DNA of 64,000 nucleotides from NCBI RefSeq assembly GCF_000969885.1, contig NZ_CP009501.1, positions 2,742,908-2,806,907 of the forward strand. The letters run 5' to 3'. The notes beneath the pieces were generated by a model. That model was given only the letters and a program-made list of their open reading frames with translations, was not told where the DNA came from and searched no databases. The position numbers and the translations under genes are program-made. How positions within the stretch are numbered: position 1 is the first letter of the stretch; every line of letters starts with the position of its first letter. Origin of the DNA: Methanosarcina thermophila TM-1 (GTDB lineage Archaea; Halobacteriota; Methanosarcinia; Methanosarcinales; Methanosarcinaceae). Of the stretch, positions 53,257 to 62,585 are shown piece after piece.

Positions 53257-54972
53257 TTAGTATGAAGAATAACTTCTCCTCTCAGTTCTTGTTTCTCTTG
53301 CGTAATTTCCGCTGCTATTGCGGTAACTGCTGCGAGGAGTGTCGCTGCGCATGCTGCTGCGAGATTCACTGGTATCCCTTGAGTTTCTCCCCCTTGATCT
53401 CTGGGCAAGTTCTACAAGAGGTTTTCTACCTCTCTTTTTGTCTTTGAAGATCTCTAGCAGGGCTTCGGCTTGAGCAAAGGGCACTGTTACGAAGGAAAAG
53501 TGTGGGAATATTTCGGCATCTCTGATCATCAGATCCTTTTCTCCGGTTTCTTCCTGTATGAACTCGCACAGCTTTTCGGGAGTCATGCCGTCGGCTTTAC
53601 CCATGGCAATGAAAAGCCTGGTTTTGCCTTTCCGGTCGACGTATGAGCTTCTAGAAATTTCTGCGTACATGCTTTCATCGAACATCTCCTTGAAAGCGTA
53701 CTTCAACAAGGCAGCCAAAATTTTTTCGGCTGGGTATTCGTCAAGGAGCTTTTCGCTCATTTCAAGGCAGTCGCCATATTCCTCAGTTTTTATAATGTCT
53801 TCGAGTTCGGCTTTTACTCTTGCTCGTTTGGCTTTTATTACGTCCTTTATCTCGGGGATTCGACCTTTCTTCATTTCAGATTTTGACGTCTTTTTAATAT
53901 AAGTGAGCCGCCTGTATTCCGTGGATGTCACGAAAGTGATTGCAGTTCCTTGCTTTCCTGCTCTGCCCGTCCTTCCTATCCTGTGCACGTAGGATTCTGG
54001 GTCCTGAGGCAGGGAATAGTTGATAACGTGGGTCAGGTCCATTATATCGATACCGCGGGCTGCAACGTCGGTTGCTACAAGAATATTTATCTTCTGCTTC
54101 CTGAACCGGTTCAGGATCTTCTCCCTTTCATTCTGGGAAAGGTCGCCGTGCAGGGCATCGGCTGTGTATCCTCTGTCTCCAAGTTTCTGGGCAAGTTGAG
54201 CGGTATCGGTTTTTGTCCTGCAGAACACAAGCCCATAGAATTCGTCCTCAATATCGATAATTCTGCACAGGGCCTCGAATTTGTCATTCTCATGAACCTC
54301 AAAGTAGATCTGCTCGGTCAGGTTTGCAACAAGTTCTTCTTTCTCAATGGCAACATACTCATAATTCCGCATGTATTTTTTGGCGATGCCAAGGATGGGT
54401 TTCGGCATTGTAGCTGAAAAGAAAAGCATGCGCTTCTCAGGTCCGGTTGCCTTTAAGATCTCTTTAATTTCGTCAATAAAGCCCATATTGAGCATCTCGT
54501 CGGCTTCGTCCAGTACGAAATATTTAATGTGCTCAAGGTTCAGGCTCTTCCGCTCAAGGTGGTCTATTACCCTTCCAGGAGTTCCCACAACGATATCAAC
54601 CCCACTTTTTAGCATCCTGAGCTGCTGGGTCATGGACTGTCCTCCATATATCGGGAAGATATGCAGCTTTTTGTCTCCTTTCAGGGAGTTTAGTTCTTCT
54701 GAAACCTGGATTGCCAGTTCTCGGGTCGGAGTCAGGATTATTGCCTGTACATAACCTGATTTTTCGGGGATTTTTTCTATAATGGGGGCTCCAAAAGCCG
54801 TTGTTTTACCGGTTCCTGTCTGAGCCTGCCCTATAATATCACAATTTCCTTTCAAAAAAAGCGGGATAACTTTTTCCTGAATTGGGGTTGGTTCTTCAAA
54901 CCCTTTCTTTTTAAGGGCTTTTAACATGCTGTCAGAAAGTCCAAGTGCCTTAAATTTTGCTAATTTTTCCAT
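53257..54972 (-). CDS. DEAD-box RNA helicase with DbpA-like domain and Arg/Ser-rich tail
   Basis: A 571-residue ATP-dependent RNA helicase. Motifs: Q motif around FEEPTPIQEKV, AQTGTGKT (Walker A), PTRELAIQ, TPGRVIDH, DEAD, SAT, the RGIDIMD and HRIGRTGRAG of motifs V and VI. After the helicase core come a helical stretch (~380-440), a DbpA-type RNA-binding domain (~450-525, with RLFIAMGKADGM and the late FSFVTVPFAQAEALL), and a low-complexity tail of ~50 residues rich in Arg, Ser and Tyr. Such proteins remodel rRNA or mRNA, often in cold. A long upstream gap may contain an extended leader. Confidence 0.95.
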   Translation of the reverse strand: MEKLAKFKALGLSDSMLKALKKKGFEEPTPIQEKVIPLFLKGNCDIIGQAQTGTGKTTAFGAPIIEKIPEKSGYVQAIILTPTRELAIQVSEELNSLKGDKKLHIFPIYGGQSMTQQLRMLKSGVDIVVGTPGRVIDHLERKSLNLEHIKYFVLDEADEMLNMGFIDEIKEILKATGPEKRMLFFSATMPKPILGIAKKYMRNYEYVAIEKEELVANLTEQIYFEVHENDKFEALCRIIDIEDEFYGLVFCRTKTDTAQLAQKLGDRGYTADALHGDLSQNEREKILNRFRKQKINILVATDVAARGIDIMDLTHVINYSLPQDPESYVHRIGRTGRAGKQGTAITFVTSTEYRRLTYIKKTSKSEMKKGRIPEIKDVIKAKRARVKAELEDIIKTEEYGDCLEMSEKLLDEYPAEKILAALLKYAFKEMFDESMYAEISRSSYVDRKGKTRLFIAMGKADGMTPEKLCEFIQEETGEKDLMIRDAEIFPHFSFVTVPFAQAEALLEIFKDKKRGRKPLVELAQRSRGRNSRDTSESRSSMRSDTPRSSYRNSSGNYARETRTERRSYSSY

Positions 54973-55630
54973 GTACTCACTCTAATATTGAAATTTATTT
55001 TTTACAGATTGTGTAACTTGCAGACCTGCTGCTTATATAATCTACCGCATACCCATATTCTTTAAAGGAGAAGCCACTTATCAAACAGGTACATGATACC
55101 GTTAAGAACAGGTAAACACGCCGTATAAATGGTTAATATCCCCGGGATGCGAGAAGGTGCCTAAGGAACAGGGAAATCCACAACCCATATAAATAAACTT
55201 ATACAGCAAAAATTCGATTTCTTGGATAAGTTCCAGACGCTTTTTTGAGTTCTTCCCTGTGATACAGGCAGACTGAATTACTGGATTAAATAATATACAA
55301 ACTGAATTACTAGATTAAATAATTACAGACTAAATTACTGGATTAAATGATATTAATTAATAGCCTTTAGCTTGAATAGTAACCCTGTAACCCTTTTTTC
55401 CTGTATATATCCTTTTGCTACCCCTCTAATGAGGTTCTTAATTATAAAGCTTTCTATTGTCCGGAACTACCTTTGAGGCAGGTGTTTCTTGTTTTTAGGT
55501 AAATCTTTCAGGTATCGGTTGTGTTATGAGCAGCATTGCAGATACAGGTAATAATCACGTTAAAGGCAATGTTTAAAAATTAAAGAATATGCTTACAGAT
55601 AGGATGGTAGAAAGTTTTCAATATGCTTGC
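54973..55630. other. Intergenic upstream of the helicase, with three-copy repeat
   Basis: 658 bp. Nearest the helicase is a possible long leader. At 55272-55351 lie three imperfect copies of a 23-bp unit (see repeat). No gene seen. Confidence 0.5.
55272..55351. repeat. 23-bp repeat, three imperfect copies
   Basis: Copies at 55272-55294, 55301-55323 and 55329-55351, consensus ACTGAATTACTGGATTAAAT plus AAT, spaced 28-29 bp. They lie 300-380 bp upstream of the helicase start codon. Confidence 0.85.
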
Positions 55631-56074
55631 TCAGTAGTACCAGCCCTGGAGTCCAAGTTCATCAGTCAGCATTTCTTTAAGAATATTAAGCCTATTCATG
55701 GAATATCGGATCTGTTCAGGTTTATCGAGCACTTCTTCGCACCCGGTCTCTTCCTGTATTGTCGTGACCCTCACAAGCTCGGCAAAATTAGCGCACTCAT
55801 CCAGAAAACTGTTGAACAGCTTACGAGCCTTTATAAGATTTTCAGAAGTCTTGAAATCGGGCTGGATGGTTTTTTCATACTCTGCTCTCTGTTTCATTTC
55901 TGAGACCAGGAGGCGTGATTCTACATAATCCCTGGCGTTCAGAAGATCCCCAAGCTTCCTGATATCATTCCCTACGCGCTGGGTAAAGTAAGCAATTTCA
56001 AAAGCCCACTGCTTATCAAAATTAATTTCTGGGCCCGCATTGGTAAACGGAATTCTGCTTGTCAGTCCGTCCAT
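55631..56074 (-). CDS. Helical protein of unknown function
   Basis: A 147-residue, mostly helical, mildly acidic protein that I do not recognise. After a short N-terminal segment (TSRIPFTNAGPEIN) it runs as long helices: FDKQWAFEIAYFTQRVGN, ARDYVESRLLVSEMKQRAEY, ENLIKARKLFNSFLDECANF and the final KEMLTDELG. No Cys pairs, signal peptide or membrane helix. The ATG at 56074 follows GGAG. It is on the same strand as ech but 530 bp downstream, so it is likely independent. Confidence 0.65.
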   Translation of the reverse strand: MDGLTSRIPFTNAGPEINFDKQWAFEIAYFTQRVGNDIRKLGDLLNARDYVESRLLVSEMKQRAEYEKTIQPDFKTSENLIKARKLFNSFLDECANFAELVRVTTIQEETGCEEVLDKPEQIRYSMNRLNILKEMLTDELGLQGWYY

Positions 56075-56607
56075 CTCCTGTTGTTCATATTTGCTTTCTT
56101 TCTTATTAATATACTAGAGGAAAGAATAAAAGCTTAACTAAATTCACAGGCTCTTTAATGTGTTTTTTGGTGTCTTTCCGGAATGATCGCGGAATTCTAT
56201 ACGTAATTTCAGAAAATTCCACTTTAGGGCTAAAGGCAGGCTTGAAAAACGAATTTTTGGTACGACTGGTGGACTGAAAGCTGACATTCATGTGGCATGG
56301 ATTCGGCAGGAATAAGAACTGCAATCTTGAAAAAGTAAAAAGCTTAAAAACAGGAAATTAAAAGAAAAATAATGTTCCAAAGAAAAGTAATGTTCCGTAA
56401 AAAAGTGTGTTAAGTAGACGAGATATCATTATACCTGTAACCATTGCAAATGAAAGTATTTTTTGTTTGAATGGCTATTGAGGGAATCCTTTAGAAAGGA
56501 TCCCCTTAACTGCCATGCTTAGACCGGAGAATGTTCAGTATTGTTTTTCATGTTAATTACTTTCAAAGTTAAAAGCATTATCAAAAAGAAAAATTTAAAT
56601 TAAATTC
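56075..56607. other. Intergenic after the ech operon
   Basis: 533 bp with a possible hairpin at 56482-56504 (ATCCTTT/AAAGGAT plus GGG/CCC with a bulge) that may end the ech transcript. No frame of note. Confidence 0.45.
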
Positions 56608-56973
56608 TTATTTTGATGATGCTTTTGCTGCTTTTGGTTTGTCCACTATCGGAACTGACACTTTTAAAGTTTCTTTTGCACCAGTCTTTGTCCTTTGATT
56701 AGATACTGATAGACAGTCTTTCGGGCAGTTAGCAACACATTCAGTACACATTATGCATCTGAATAAGTTAATTTCCCACGTTTTATCAGCTTTGGTAACT
56801 GTAATCGCATCCGGAGGACATTTCTTTTGACACAGCCCACAGAGGATACAGTTCTCAGGATTAAAAACAATACTTCCTTTAAACTCTTTGAAAGGTTCCC
56901 TTATTTCGAAGGGGTAAAGTCTGGTAGCAGGTTTACGAGAAATATTTGTTAGAACAAGGTTCAACATACCCAT
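56608..56973 (-). CDS. echF: Ech hydrogenase subunit EchF (2[4Fe-4S] protein)
   Basis: A 121-residue NuoI-like electron-transfer subunit. Two ferredoxin motifs, CILCGLCQKKCPP and CIMCTECVANCPKD, bind two [4Fe-4S] clusters and pass electrons from soluble ferredoxin to EchC. The last ~25 residues are a Lys/Ala-rich tail. The start has GAAGGGTGAT upstream; the gene begins 15 bp after echE. Last gene of the operon. Confidence 0.94.
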   Translation of the reverse strand: MGMLNLVLTNISRKPATRLYPFEIREPFKEFKGSIVFNPENCILCGLCQKKCPPDAITVTKADKTWEINLFRCIMCTECVANCPKDCLSVSNQRTKTGAKETLKVSVPIVDKPKAAKASSK

Positions 56974-56988
56974 AATATCACCCTTCTT

Positions 56989-58065
56989 TTATCTTTCAGT
57001 GCAGCTAATGCAGGGATCTATAGTAAGTACAACTATAGGCACATCTGCGAGCTTCACGCCTGGGAGCGTCAGTAACAGCGAGGGTATATTTGCAAAGGTA
57101 GGAGTTCTTACTTTAAGCCTTTGCAGGTTTTTAGTACCATTACCTTTTACGTAATATACAACCTCACCTCTGGGCTGCTCAGTTCTCATAATAGCTTCAC
57201 CAGTAGGGAAGCCTTTTATGGGTGTTGCAATGTCCCCATTGGGCAGCTTGGAAAGCGCATTCCTTATCAGCTTAATTGACTCGTATAATTCAGTGATTCT
57301 TACTTTAGTTCTGGCGTAACAATCACCATCTTGCTCGACAGCTGTCTTGAAACCTAGATCCTTATAGATATCCCAGTCTGGTGTGTTTCTTACATCAATA
57401 GCGTTCCCGCTTCCTCTAAGTGTAGGACCGGCAGTTCCAGCTTCATATGCGAGCTGTTTTGACATTGTAGCTAATCCTACACATCTTTTCTTAACGGTGT
57501 AATTGTTTACGAACACTTTTTCGATATTTTTGACCTGTGCTTCCACTGTATCGAGCATTTTCTCAATCATGTCAATATGCTCATTAGTCAGGTCTTTGGT
57601 AACTCCTCCAACTTTCGATATTGAGTGTATAACTCTGTTTCCAGTGATTCTCTCCAGTACATCCAGTACTCCCTCTCTGTACTTCCAGCACTCGTAAAAG
57701 AGGCTTTCAAATCCGAAACCATCGGCGAACAGACCAAGCCAGAGCAGGTGACTGTGGATTCTGTTGAGTTCACCAACTATTACTCTTATATACTGCGCTC
57801 TCTCTGGGATTTCAACATCGAATAGTTTCTCGACTGCTCGTGTATAAGTGATACCATGGAGGGCACTGCAAATTCCGCATATTCTTTCGCAAATATATGT
57901 GGTTTGGTTATAGTCTTTCGTGTCTATGAATTTCTCAAGCCCTCTGTGAACATAACCCAGTGAGGGAAGTGCTCCAACAACGACATCGTTGTCAATCTCA
58001 AGTTTTAAAGACACTGGTTCAGGTAAAACGGGATGTTGAGGACCAAACGGTATTACGGTTGTCAT
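56989..58065 (-). CDS. echE: Ech hydrogenase large subunit EchE ([NiFe] catalytic)
   Basis: A 358-residue catalytic subunit, related to NuoD. The nickel ligands are the N-terminal RICGIC (Cys63, Cys66) and the C-terminal DPCISC (Cys352, Cys355). The protein stops three residues after the last Cys (TER), so there is no C-terminal extension for a maturation protease to remove. Other features are FGPQHPVLPEPVSLKLE and NRIHSHLLWLGL. Reduces protons with ferredoxin electrons, or the reverse, coupled to ion transport. HypF in this window would help make its Fe(CN)2CO centre. Confidence 0.96.
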   Translation of the reverse strand: MTTVIPFGPQHPVLPEPVSLKLEIDNDVVVGALPSLGYVHRGLEKFIDTKDYNQTTYICERICGICSALHGITYTRAVEKLFDVEIPERAQYIRVIVGELNRIHSHLLWLGLFADGFGFESLFYECWKYREGVLDVLERITGNRVIHSISKVGGVTKDLTNEHIDMIEKMLDTVEAQVKNIEKVFVNNYTVKKRCVGLATMSKQLAYEAGTAGPTLRGSGNAIDVRNTPDWDIYKDLGFKTAVEQDGDCYARTKVRITELYESIKLIRNALSKLPNGDIATPIKGFPTGEAIMRTEQPRGEVVYYVKGNGTKNLQRLKVRTPTFANIPSLLLTLPGVKLADVPIVVLTIDPCISCTER

Positions 58066-58087
58066 ATGATTCTCCTCTCAAATTGCT

Positions 58088-58438
58088 TTAAGCCAAGGGA
58101 GTTTTTGGACTGTTTGGCGTTAAGTAAAGGTGGCCTTTGTAGTCTATTGCTAAACCTTCGAAAGTCAATCCGAAGAGATCCTGGTACTCATTCTCGATCA
58201 AAAGTGCACATAAATAAATTCCTGATATACTCTTGGGTTTCTCACCTGGTTTCACAAAGTACCTTAGATTTTTTAATTTGTTGTCCTTCTCAAAGAGATA
58301 TAGAAGATCGTGACCTTCGTTAGCTTTCTGGCATATTATAGTAGAGAATCGGTAGCCATCATTTTTTAAGCCCTCAACCGTTTTTAGCAGCTCGTCGCTG
58401 CTTTTCATCTCTGTGGCGTCTATGGTGTTATCAAGCAT
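58088..58438 (-). CDS. echD: Ech hydrogenase subunit EchD
   Basis: A 116-residue NuoC-like subunit without cofactor motifs. It has a middle HDLLYLFEKD and the later ISGIYLCALLIENEYQDLFGLTFEG, in which 'E-N-E-x-Q-D-L-F-G' is the hallmark of this family. It overlaps echC by 8 bp. Structural bridge between the small and large subunits. Confidence 0.92.
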   Translation of the reverse strand: MLDNTIDATEMKSSDELLKTVEGLKNDGYRFSTIICQKANEGHDLLYLFEKDNKLKNLRYFVKPGEKPKSISGIYLCALLIENEYQDLFGLTFEGLAIDYKGHLYLTPNSPKTPLA

Positions 58439-58901
58439 TCGATGCCACCTCTTTTCCTTTCAATTTTACCTCTTGTCCTTTAATGTTCCCTTTCTTCTTC
58501 TCTTCAAGTATTGAAAGTGCTGCTACTACACCATCAAGTATGGCTTCAGGTCTTGGGGTGCATCCGGGAACATATGCATCTACAGGTATGATCTGGTCAA
58601 CTCCACCTATCACGTTGTAACAGTTATGGAATATTCCGCCAGTGGATGCACAAGCGCCAACTGCTAGAACTACTTTGGGATCAGGAATCTGGTTGTAGAT
58701 GTTTTTAAGCACGTTTACATTTTTGTAATTTACCGCGCCTGTAACCACCATTATATCTGCTTGTTTGGGAGTACCTATGTTTAAAACACCAAATCTTTCA
58801 GCATCATATAGAGGAGTAAGACAGGCTACTACTTCAATATCACAGCCATTACAGCTGTTACAATTCACATGTACAATCCATGGGGATTTTGCCAAACTCA
58901 T
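58431..58901 (-). CDS. echC: Ech hydrogenase small subunit EchC
   Basis: A 156-residue NuoB-like subunit that carries the [4Fe-4S] cluster next to the NiFe site. Cys residues appear in CNSCNGCDIEVVACL, VGACASTGG and VPGCTPRPE. The tail after residue ~135 is charged (KKKGNIKGQEVKLKGKEV). 13 bp separate it from echB, and its end overlaps echD. Confidence 0.95.
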   Translation of the reverse strand: MSLAKSPWIVHVNCNSCNGCDIEVVACLTPLYDAERFGVLNIGTPKQADIMVVTGAVNYKNVNVLKNIYNQIPDPKVVLAVGACASTGGIFHNCYNVIGGVDQIIPVDAYVPGCTPRPEAILDGVVAALSILEEKKKGNIKGQEVKLKGKEVASNA

Positions 58902-58914
58902 ATGTCTCCCTCTT

Positions 58915-59784
58915 TCACACTAATTTTACTTGGCTAAAGTACAGGTATGCTATGTTTACTATGGAAAGTATCAGTAAAACCGACCAGCTCAGCTTGAGCA
59001 TCCACTGCCAGTAAACTCTTGCAGTAATGTTGTCTATAAGAGTTACAGTAAAGAATGCAGCCGCAGACAAAAGTATACCTATCAGTGGGTTTACTGCCCA
59101 GAATACGAAGATAAGTCCTGTCAAGAACACGTATTCATAGAAGTGCCCAATCTCAATTCCGGCCAAGCCTGGTCCTGAATATTCGGTCGTCATACCTTTA
59201 ACCAGCTCCTGGTGAGCATGGTGAGAGGTTGAATAATCAAATGGTGATTTTTTCAATTTTATATTCAGAACAACAAACATTGCTATGAATATAAGAGGTG
59301 TATAAAACAGCAGAGGTTTATCTGCTTGTACTACTGCGGATAACTTAAAGGTGCCTGTAAGCAAGTATATTGCAAGAGCATACAGTATTAAAATTGGTTC
59401 ATAAGCCAGTACAGCCATGATTTCTCTTGAACTTCCTAGCCTGGCGTATGGAGAACCAGTACTCATTCCTCCTACAATAAGAGCTACTGAAGATACTGTG
59501 TACACAAATATTATCATCAGAATATCTGCTTGGAACACTAACATCAAGAGGCTTAGAATTAAGAAGGCTACATATATTACCACGTAGAAGTTCTGAGAGG
59601 GGTTTACAACCATATTGTCTTTGCTAAGAAGCTTCTTGACGTCGTAGTATGGCTGCAAAAGAGGAGGACCTACTCTACCCTGCAATCTTGCAGTAATTAT
59701 TCTGTCAATCCCTGCGTATAAGCAGCCGATGATAGGAGCTACAAATATAACAAGAGCAGCTATTAAAATATCGGTTGCATTCAT
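58915..59784 (-). CDS. echB: Ech hydrogenase membrane subunit EchB
   Basis: A 289-residue NuoH-like membrane protein with about eight helices. The cytoplasmic loop RLQGRVGPPLLQPYYDVKKLL is diagnostic, as is TSHHAHQELVKGMTTEYSG, which sits against the hydrogenase arm. Ion translocation residues include Glu in helices such as EIMAVLAYEPIL. Its ATG overlaps the end of echA by 4 bp. Confidence 0.95.
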   Translation of the reverse strand: MNATDILIAALVIFVAPIIGCLYAGIDRIITARLQGRVGPPLLQPYYDVKKLLSKDNMVVNPSQNFYVVIYVAFLILSLLMLVFQADILMIIFVYTVSSVALIVGGMSTGSPYARLGSSREIMAVLAYEPILILYALAIYLLTGTFKLSAVVQADKPLLFYTPLIFIAMFVVLNIKLKKSPFDYSTSHHAHQELVKGMTTEYSGPGLAGIEIGHFYEYVFLTGLIFVFWAVNPLIGILLSAAAFFTVTLIDNITARVYWQWMLKLSWSVLLILSIVNIAYLYFSQVKLV

Positions 59785-61703
59785 ATTAATACTCCTCCTG
59801 CCAAAAATGCAATCATAATCAGAAGTATGGAAATTGCATATCCGAATGTTGTAAGTTTACTTTCTCCAAAGATATCCTGGAGGTAAATATTAGAGACGTT
59901 GCTTTTATCGTAGGCGCAAAGTCCGTTCCTGAACATTAATTTGTCCGTTTCCAAGTTGTTTTCCCCACACATATAATAGTCAACTTTACGGGGAGTAAAC
60001 ATATTCCTGGTAGCGAAGTAGATCAAGATAGCCAGAACAAGCGCTGCAAATATTGCTGCGTAAGCAAATGCCCCTATCTCGGAAGCAAATTGTCCAGCCT
60101 CTCCTGAGATATCAGGAGCAGCTTTGAGCAGAATCTCTACCTGGGGTCTAACGAAGTAATCATACACTGTAAACACAAGTATGCTTGTTACTACTATGGC
60201 TAATCCAAGGAATGACAGCGGGAAATATGTTTCCGATTTTTTGTGATGAACTGCGCTTTTATCCATGGTGGTTGATAATATTGTTCCCATCCATTTAGCA
60301 TAATAAACCGTAGTAAGTGCACTCCCAAGTATAAGGAATATTATCACCACAGGGTTGCTTGCAGCAGCTTCCATTGATACCCATTTTGTAAGCAGCACAC
60401 CAAAGGGAGGTAACAGCATTGATACCATTCCCAAAGCTGCAAGCGTGGTGAGAAGGGGAGCTTTATTTATTAACCCTGACATGTCCTCGATATCTCTGCT
60501 TCCTATAGTGTGCTCAATTTCACCTGTGCACAGGAACAGGAGGGCTTTTGAGATTGCGTGGAACAGAATAAGCATAATTGCAGCAGCTACAGCCAGAGGT
60601 GTACCAATTCCGGCGCTTGCGATAATTAATCCCAGGTTTGCAATAGTTGAATAAGCGAGGACTCTCTTGGCATTTCTCTGGGATAAGGCTAAAGCCGAGC
60701 ACATAACGAAGGTAAAGCTACCATAAACCGCTATAGCTGTCCCAAGACTCGTGCCTGCAAAAGCTGGCACCAGTTTAACAACTAAAAACACACCAGCATT
60801 AACCATTGTGCTTGAGTGCAGTAAGGCAGAAACCGGGGTTGGAGCTACCATTGCGCCTAAGAGCCAGCTCTGGAAAGGCATCTGAGCAGATTTTGCAAAG
60901 GCTCCGATACAGAGTAAGACAACAGGAAGAGCTACAGTAGCCATTGCTGCTGCATTAGTTCCAGCATAAGTTCCAATTCCAGAAAGGGTACCTATATTAT
61001 AATTAGTAGCGAGAATAATTATGCCTACTGATAAAGCAATTCCACCAACCAAGTTTAAAGCCAGAGCTCTGAAACCGTTGTTAATTCCTTCTTCATCCAT
61101 GTTGTATGAGATCAGCACGAAAGAACACAGAGTTGTGAGTTCCCAGAAAAGGAACAGCCATCCAAGCGTGTCAACCATTACCAGACCATTCATGGCTGCA
61201 AGGAAAAAGCTCATTGTAAAGTAGAAAGTTTTTTGTCTGTTTAAATGCCTGTGTTCTTCATATTCGTCCATATAACCGGTTGCAAATAATATAATTGCAG
61301 TACCGACTATATTAACGATTAATATCATGACCTGAGAAAATTGATCAATATTAAAAGAAGCGCTTTCAACATGAGGAACATTGGTAAAAGTGTAAGCAAA
61401 TATAGCTGCCGAAATTATTCCTAGTACAAGTGTAGGCCAGTTTTTATATTTTGCTGACACGGCAAGAATAAATAATATCACCAGTACTTCGAATATAAGG
61501 ACAATGTTCTCATACATTGCTAAATTTGGTTCTGTAATTTCGACTACTCCAGTACCATCCAATACTAAATTAACTGATAAAGCTACTCCTATTATGAAAA
61601 AAGCCCAGGCCAAATACTTGTACATCGATTTGGGAAGGGCTACGAATAAAAGCGAAAACAGTATGGGTACTGCAATTAATAGCATAACAGTGTTTTCTAT
61701 CAT
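59781..61703 (-). CDS. echA: Ech hydrogenase membrane subunit EchA
   Basis: A 640-residue NuoL-like antiporter subunit with about 16 membrane helices. It includes the conserved LFLFWELTTLCSFVLI with Glu, the broken-helix segment AMVAPTPVSALLHSSTMVNAG with Lys and His nearby, and a C-terminal soluble loop with MCGENN before the last helices. First gene of the operon; GGAGG lies 11 bases before ATG 61703. Pumps ions powered by ferredoxin oxidation. A long intergenic region with three repeated elements lies upstream. Confidence 0.95.
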   Translation of the reverse strand: MIENTVMLLIAVPILFSLLFVALPKSMYKYLAWAFFIIGVALSVNLVLDGTGVVEITEPNLAMYENIVLIFEVLVILFILAVSAKYKNWPTLVLGIISAAIFAYTFTNVPHVESASFNIDQFSQVMILIVNIVGTAIILFATGYMDEYEEHRHLNRQKTFYFTMSFFLAAMNGLVMVDTLGWLFLFWELTTLCSFVLISYNMDEEGINNGFRALALNLVGGIALSVGIIILATNYNIGTLSGIGTYAGTNAAAMATVALPVVLLCIGAFAKSAQMPFQSWLLGAMVAPTPVSALLHSSTMVNAGVFLVVKLVPAFAGTSLGTAIAVYGSFTFVMCSALALSQRNAKRVLAYSTIANLGLIIASAGIGTPLAVAAAIMLILFHAISKALLFLCTGEIEHTIGSRDIEDMSGLINKAPLLTTLAALGMVSMLLPPFGVLLTKWVSMEAAASNPVVIIFLILGSALTTVYYAKWMGTILSTTMDKSAVHHKKSETYFPLSFLGLAIVVTSILVFTVYDYFVRPQVEILLKAAPDISGEAGQFASEIGAFAYAAIFAALVLAILIYFATRNMFTPRKVDYYMCGENNLETDKLMFRNGLCAYDKSNVSNIYLQDIFGESKLTTFGYAISILLIMIAFLAGGVLI

Positions 61704-61957
61704 ACAGCGTATCCTCCGATCTATTAATCCTCCGATCTGTCTTTCTCTGACTTATATGGTGGAATTTACACAATTGAAAAATAAATCAGATATATACAAC
61801 GTTTTTATAACCCATTTTTTATATTCCCGAAAGGTTTAATTACCGATTTCCCAGTTCAACTGCGCAATTCCTGAGCATATAAGAATATGGACTAATAATC
61901 CACAAATATTATAATATTCTTATATCAAAATCACAAGAAATAATAATTTGCGAATAA

Positions 61958-61976
61958 TGTCGATATAAATTCGACA
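61958..61976. promoter_or_regulatory. Inverted repeat around a TATA-like core upstream of ech
   Basis: TGTCGA-TATAAAT-TCGACA has perfect 6-bp arms and a TATA-like centre. It lies about 260 bp from the echA start. A role as operator is inference. Confidence 0.4.
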
Positions 61977-61995
61977 CGTTGCCAAATCTTTATTA

Positions 61996-62403
61996 TAGCA
62001 AAGCCATATTTAAAGATAGTGATTTTCTTTTTACTTTTATATTACTAACAAGAATAATGGACAATTTAGCCCCCGGTTATTGTTTTTCTTCTTGTTTTGT
62101 ATTTTATAGTCGGAATACTATGAAATACTAACAGATAATACCAAATAGTTTTAGTATACTATTAAAGTATTATAAATTAGCATGCACATAGCTCTATTTA
62201 AATGTAGTGATTTTAGTTTATTTTTATATTGTTCCTGATATTTATTTGTTGGACAGCCTCCGGATCTCGTAATTTTTTAGATTTAATATCAAAATAAATA
62301 TTAAACAATAATATCAATTTATACAATAATTAATATAACAAAGATATATTTAAAGAAAGTGATTTTATCTTTATTTTTATATAAATATTGTTATATACTG
62401 GAC
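61996..62403. repeat. Three imperfect copies of a ~67-bp element
   Basis: Copies at 61996-62062, 62189-62254 and 62337-62403. Shared order is (A)TATTTAAA, then AGTGATTTT, a T-rich tract ending TTTTATAT, and TGGAC. Copies 1 and 2 continue with similar AGCCCCCGG and AGCCTCCGG. Copies 1 and 3 also share CAAAG before the TATTTAAAG. Starts are about 150-190 bp apart, so they are dispersed rather than head to tail. Confidence 0.8.
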
Positions 62404-62585
62404 AGATAATGACTTCTAATATAAAAATGCTACTGGGAATCCGGCTAATGAATAACTTAGACAAAAGCAGTATAATAATAAAGAACATCCCTGTTATGAA
62501 AAAATTGATTGAAATTTTGAACGCGATTAAGTTGCTGAACGCTGCTAAAATTGTATTTTTGAGAACGCTGATTGAGGGTTAAAAC

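Larger units (their letters stand above)
61704..62585. other. Upstream region of ech with repeated elements
   Basis: About 880 bp, very AT-rich. Contains the inverted repeat at 61958-61976 and three imperfect ~67-bp elements (61996-62062, 62189-62254, 62337-62403). Minus-strand TATA-like sequences near 61801-61832 could serve echA. A weak plus-strand frame of 64 codons from 62388 is not claimed. Confidence 0.55.

Noticed and set aside
56482-56504. Rho-independent-type terminator for ech
   Set aside because: Stem has a bulge and no T-run follows on the minus strand, so it is mentioned only as a possibility in the spacer entry.
62388-62582. 64-codon frame with TTG start upstream of the small zinc-finger frame
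   Set aside because: Runs through part of the third 67-bp element, no ribosome binding site at any of its starts, no recognisable domain. Left as non-coding.
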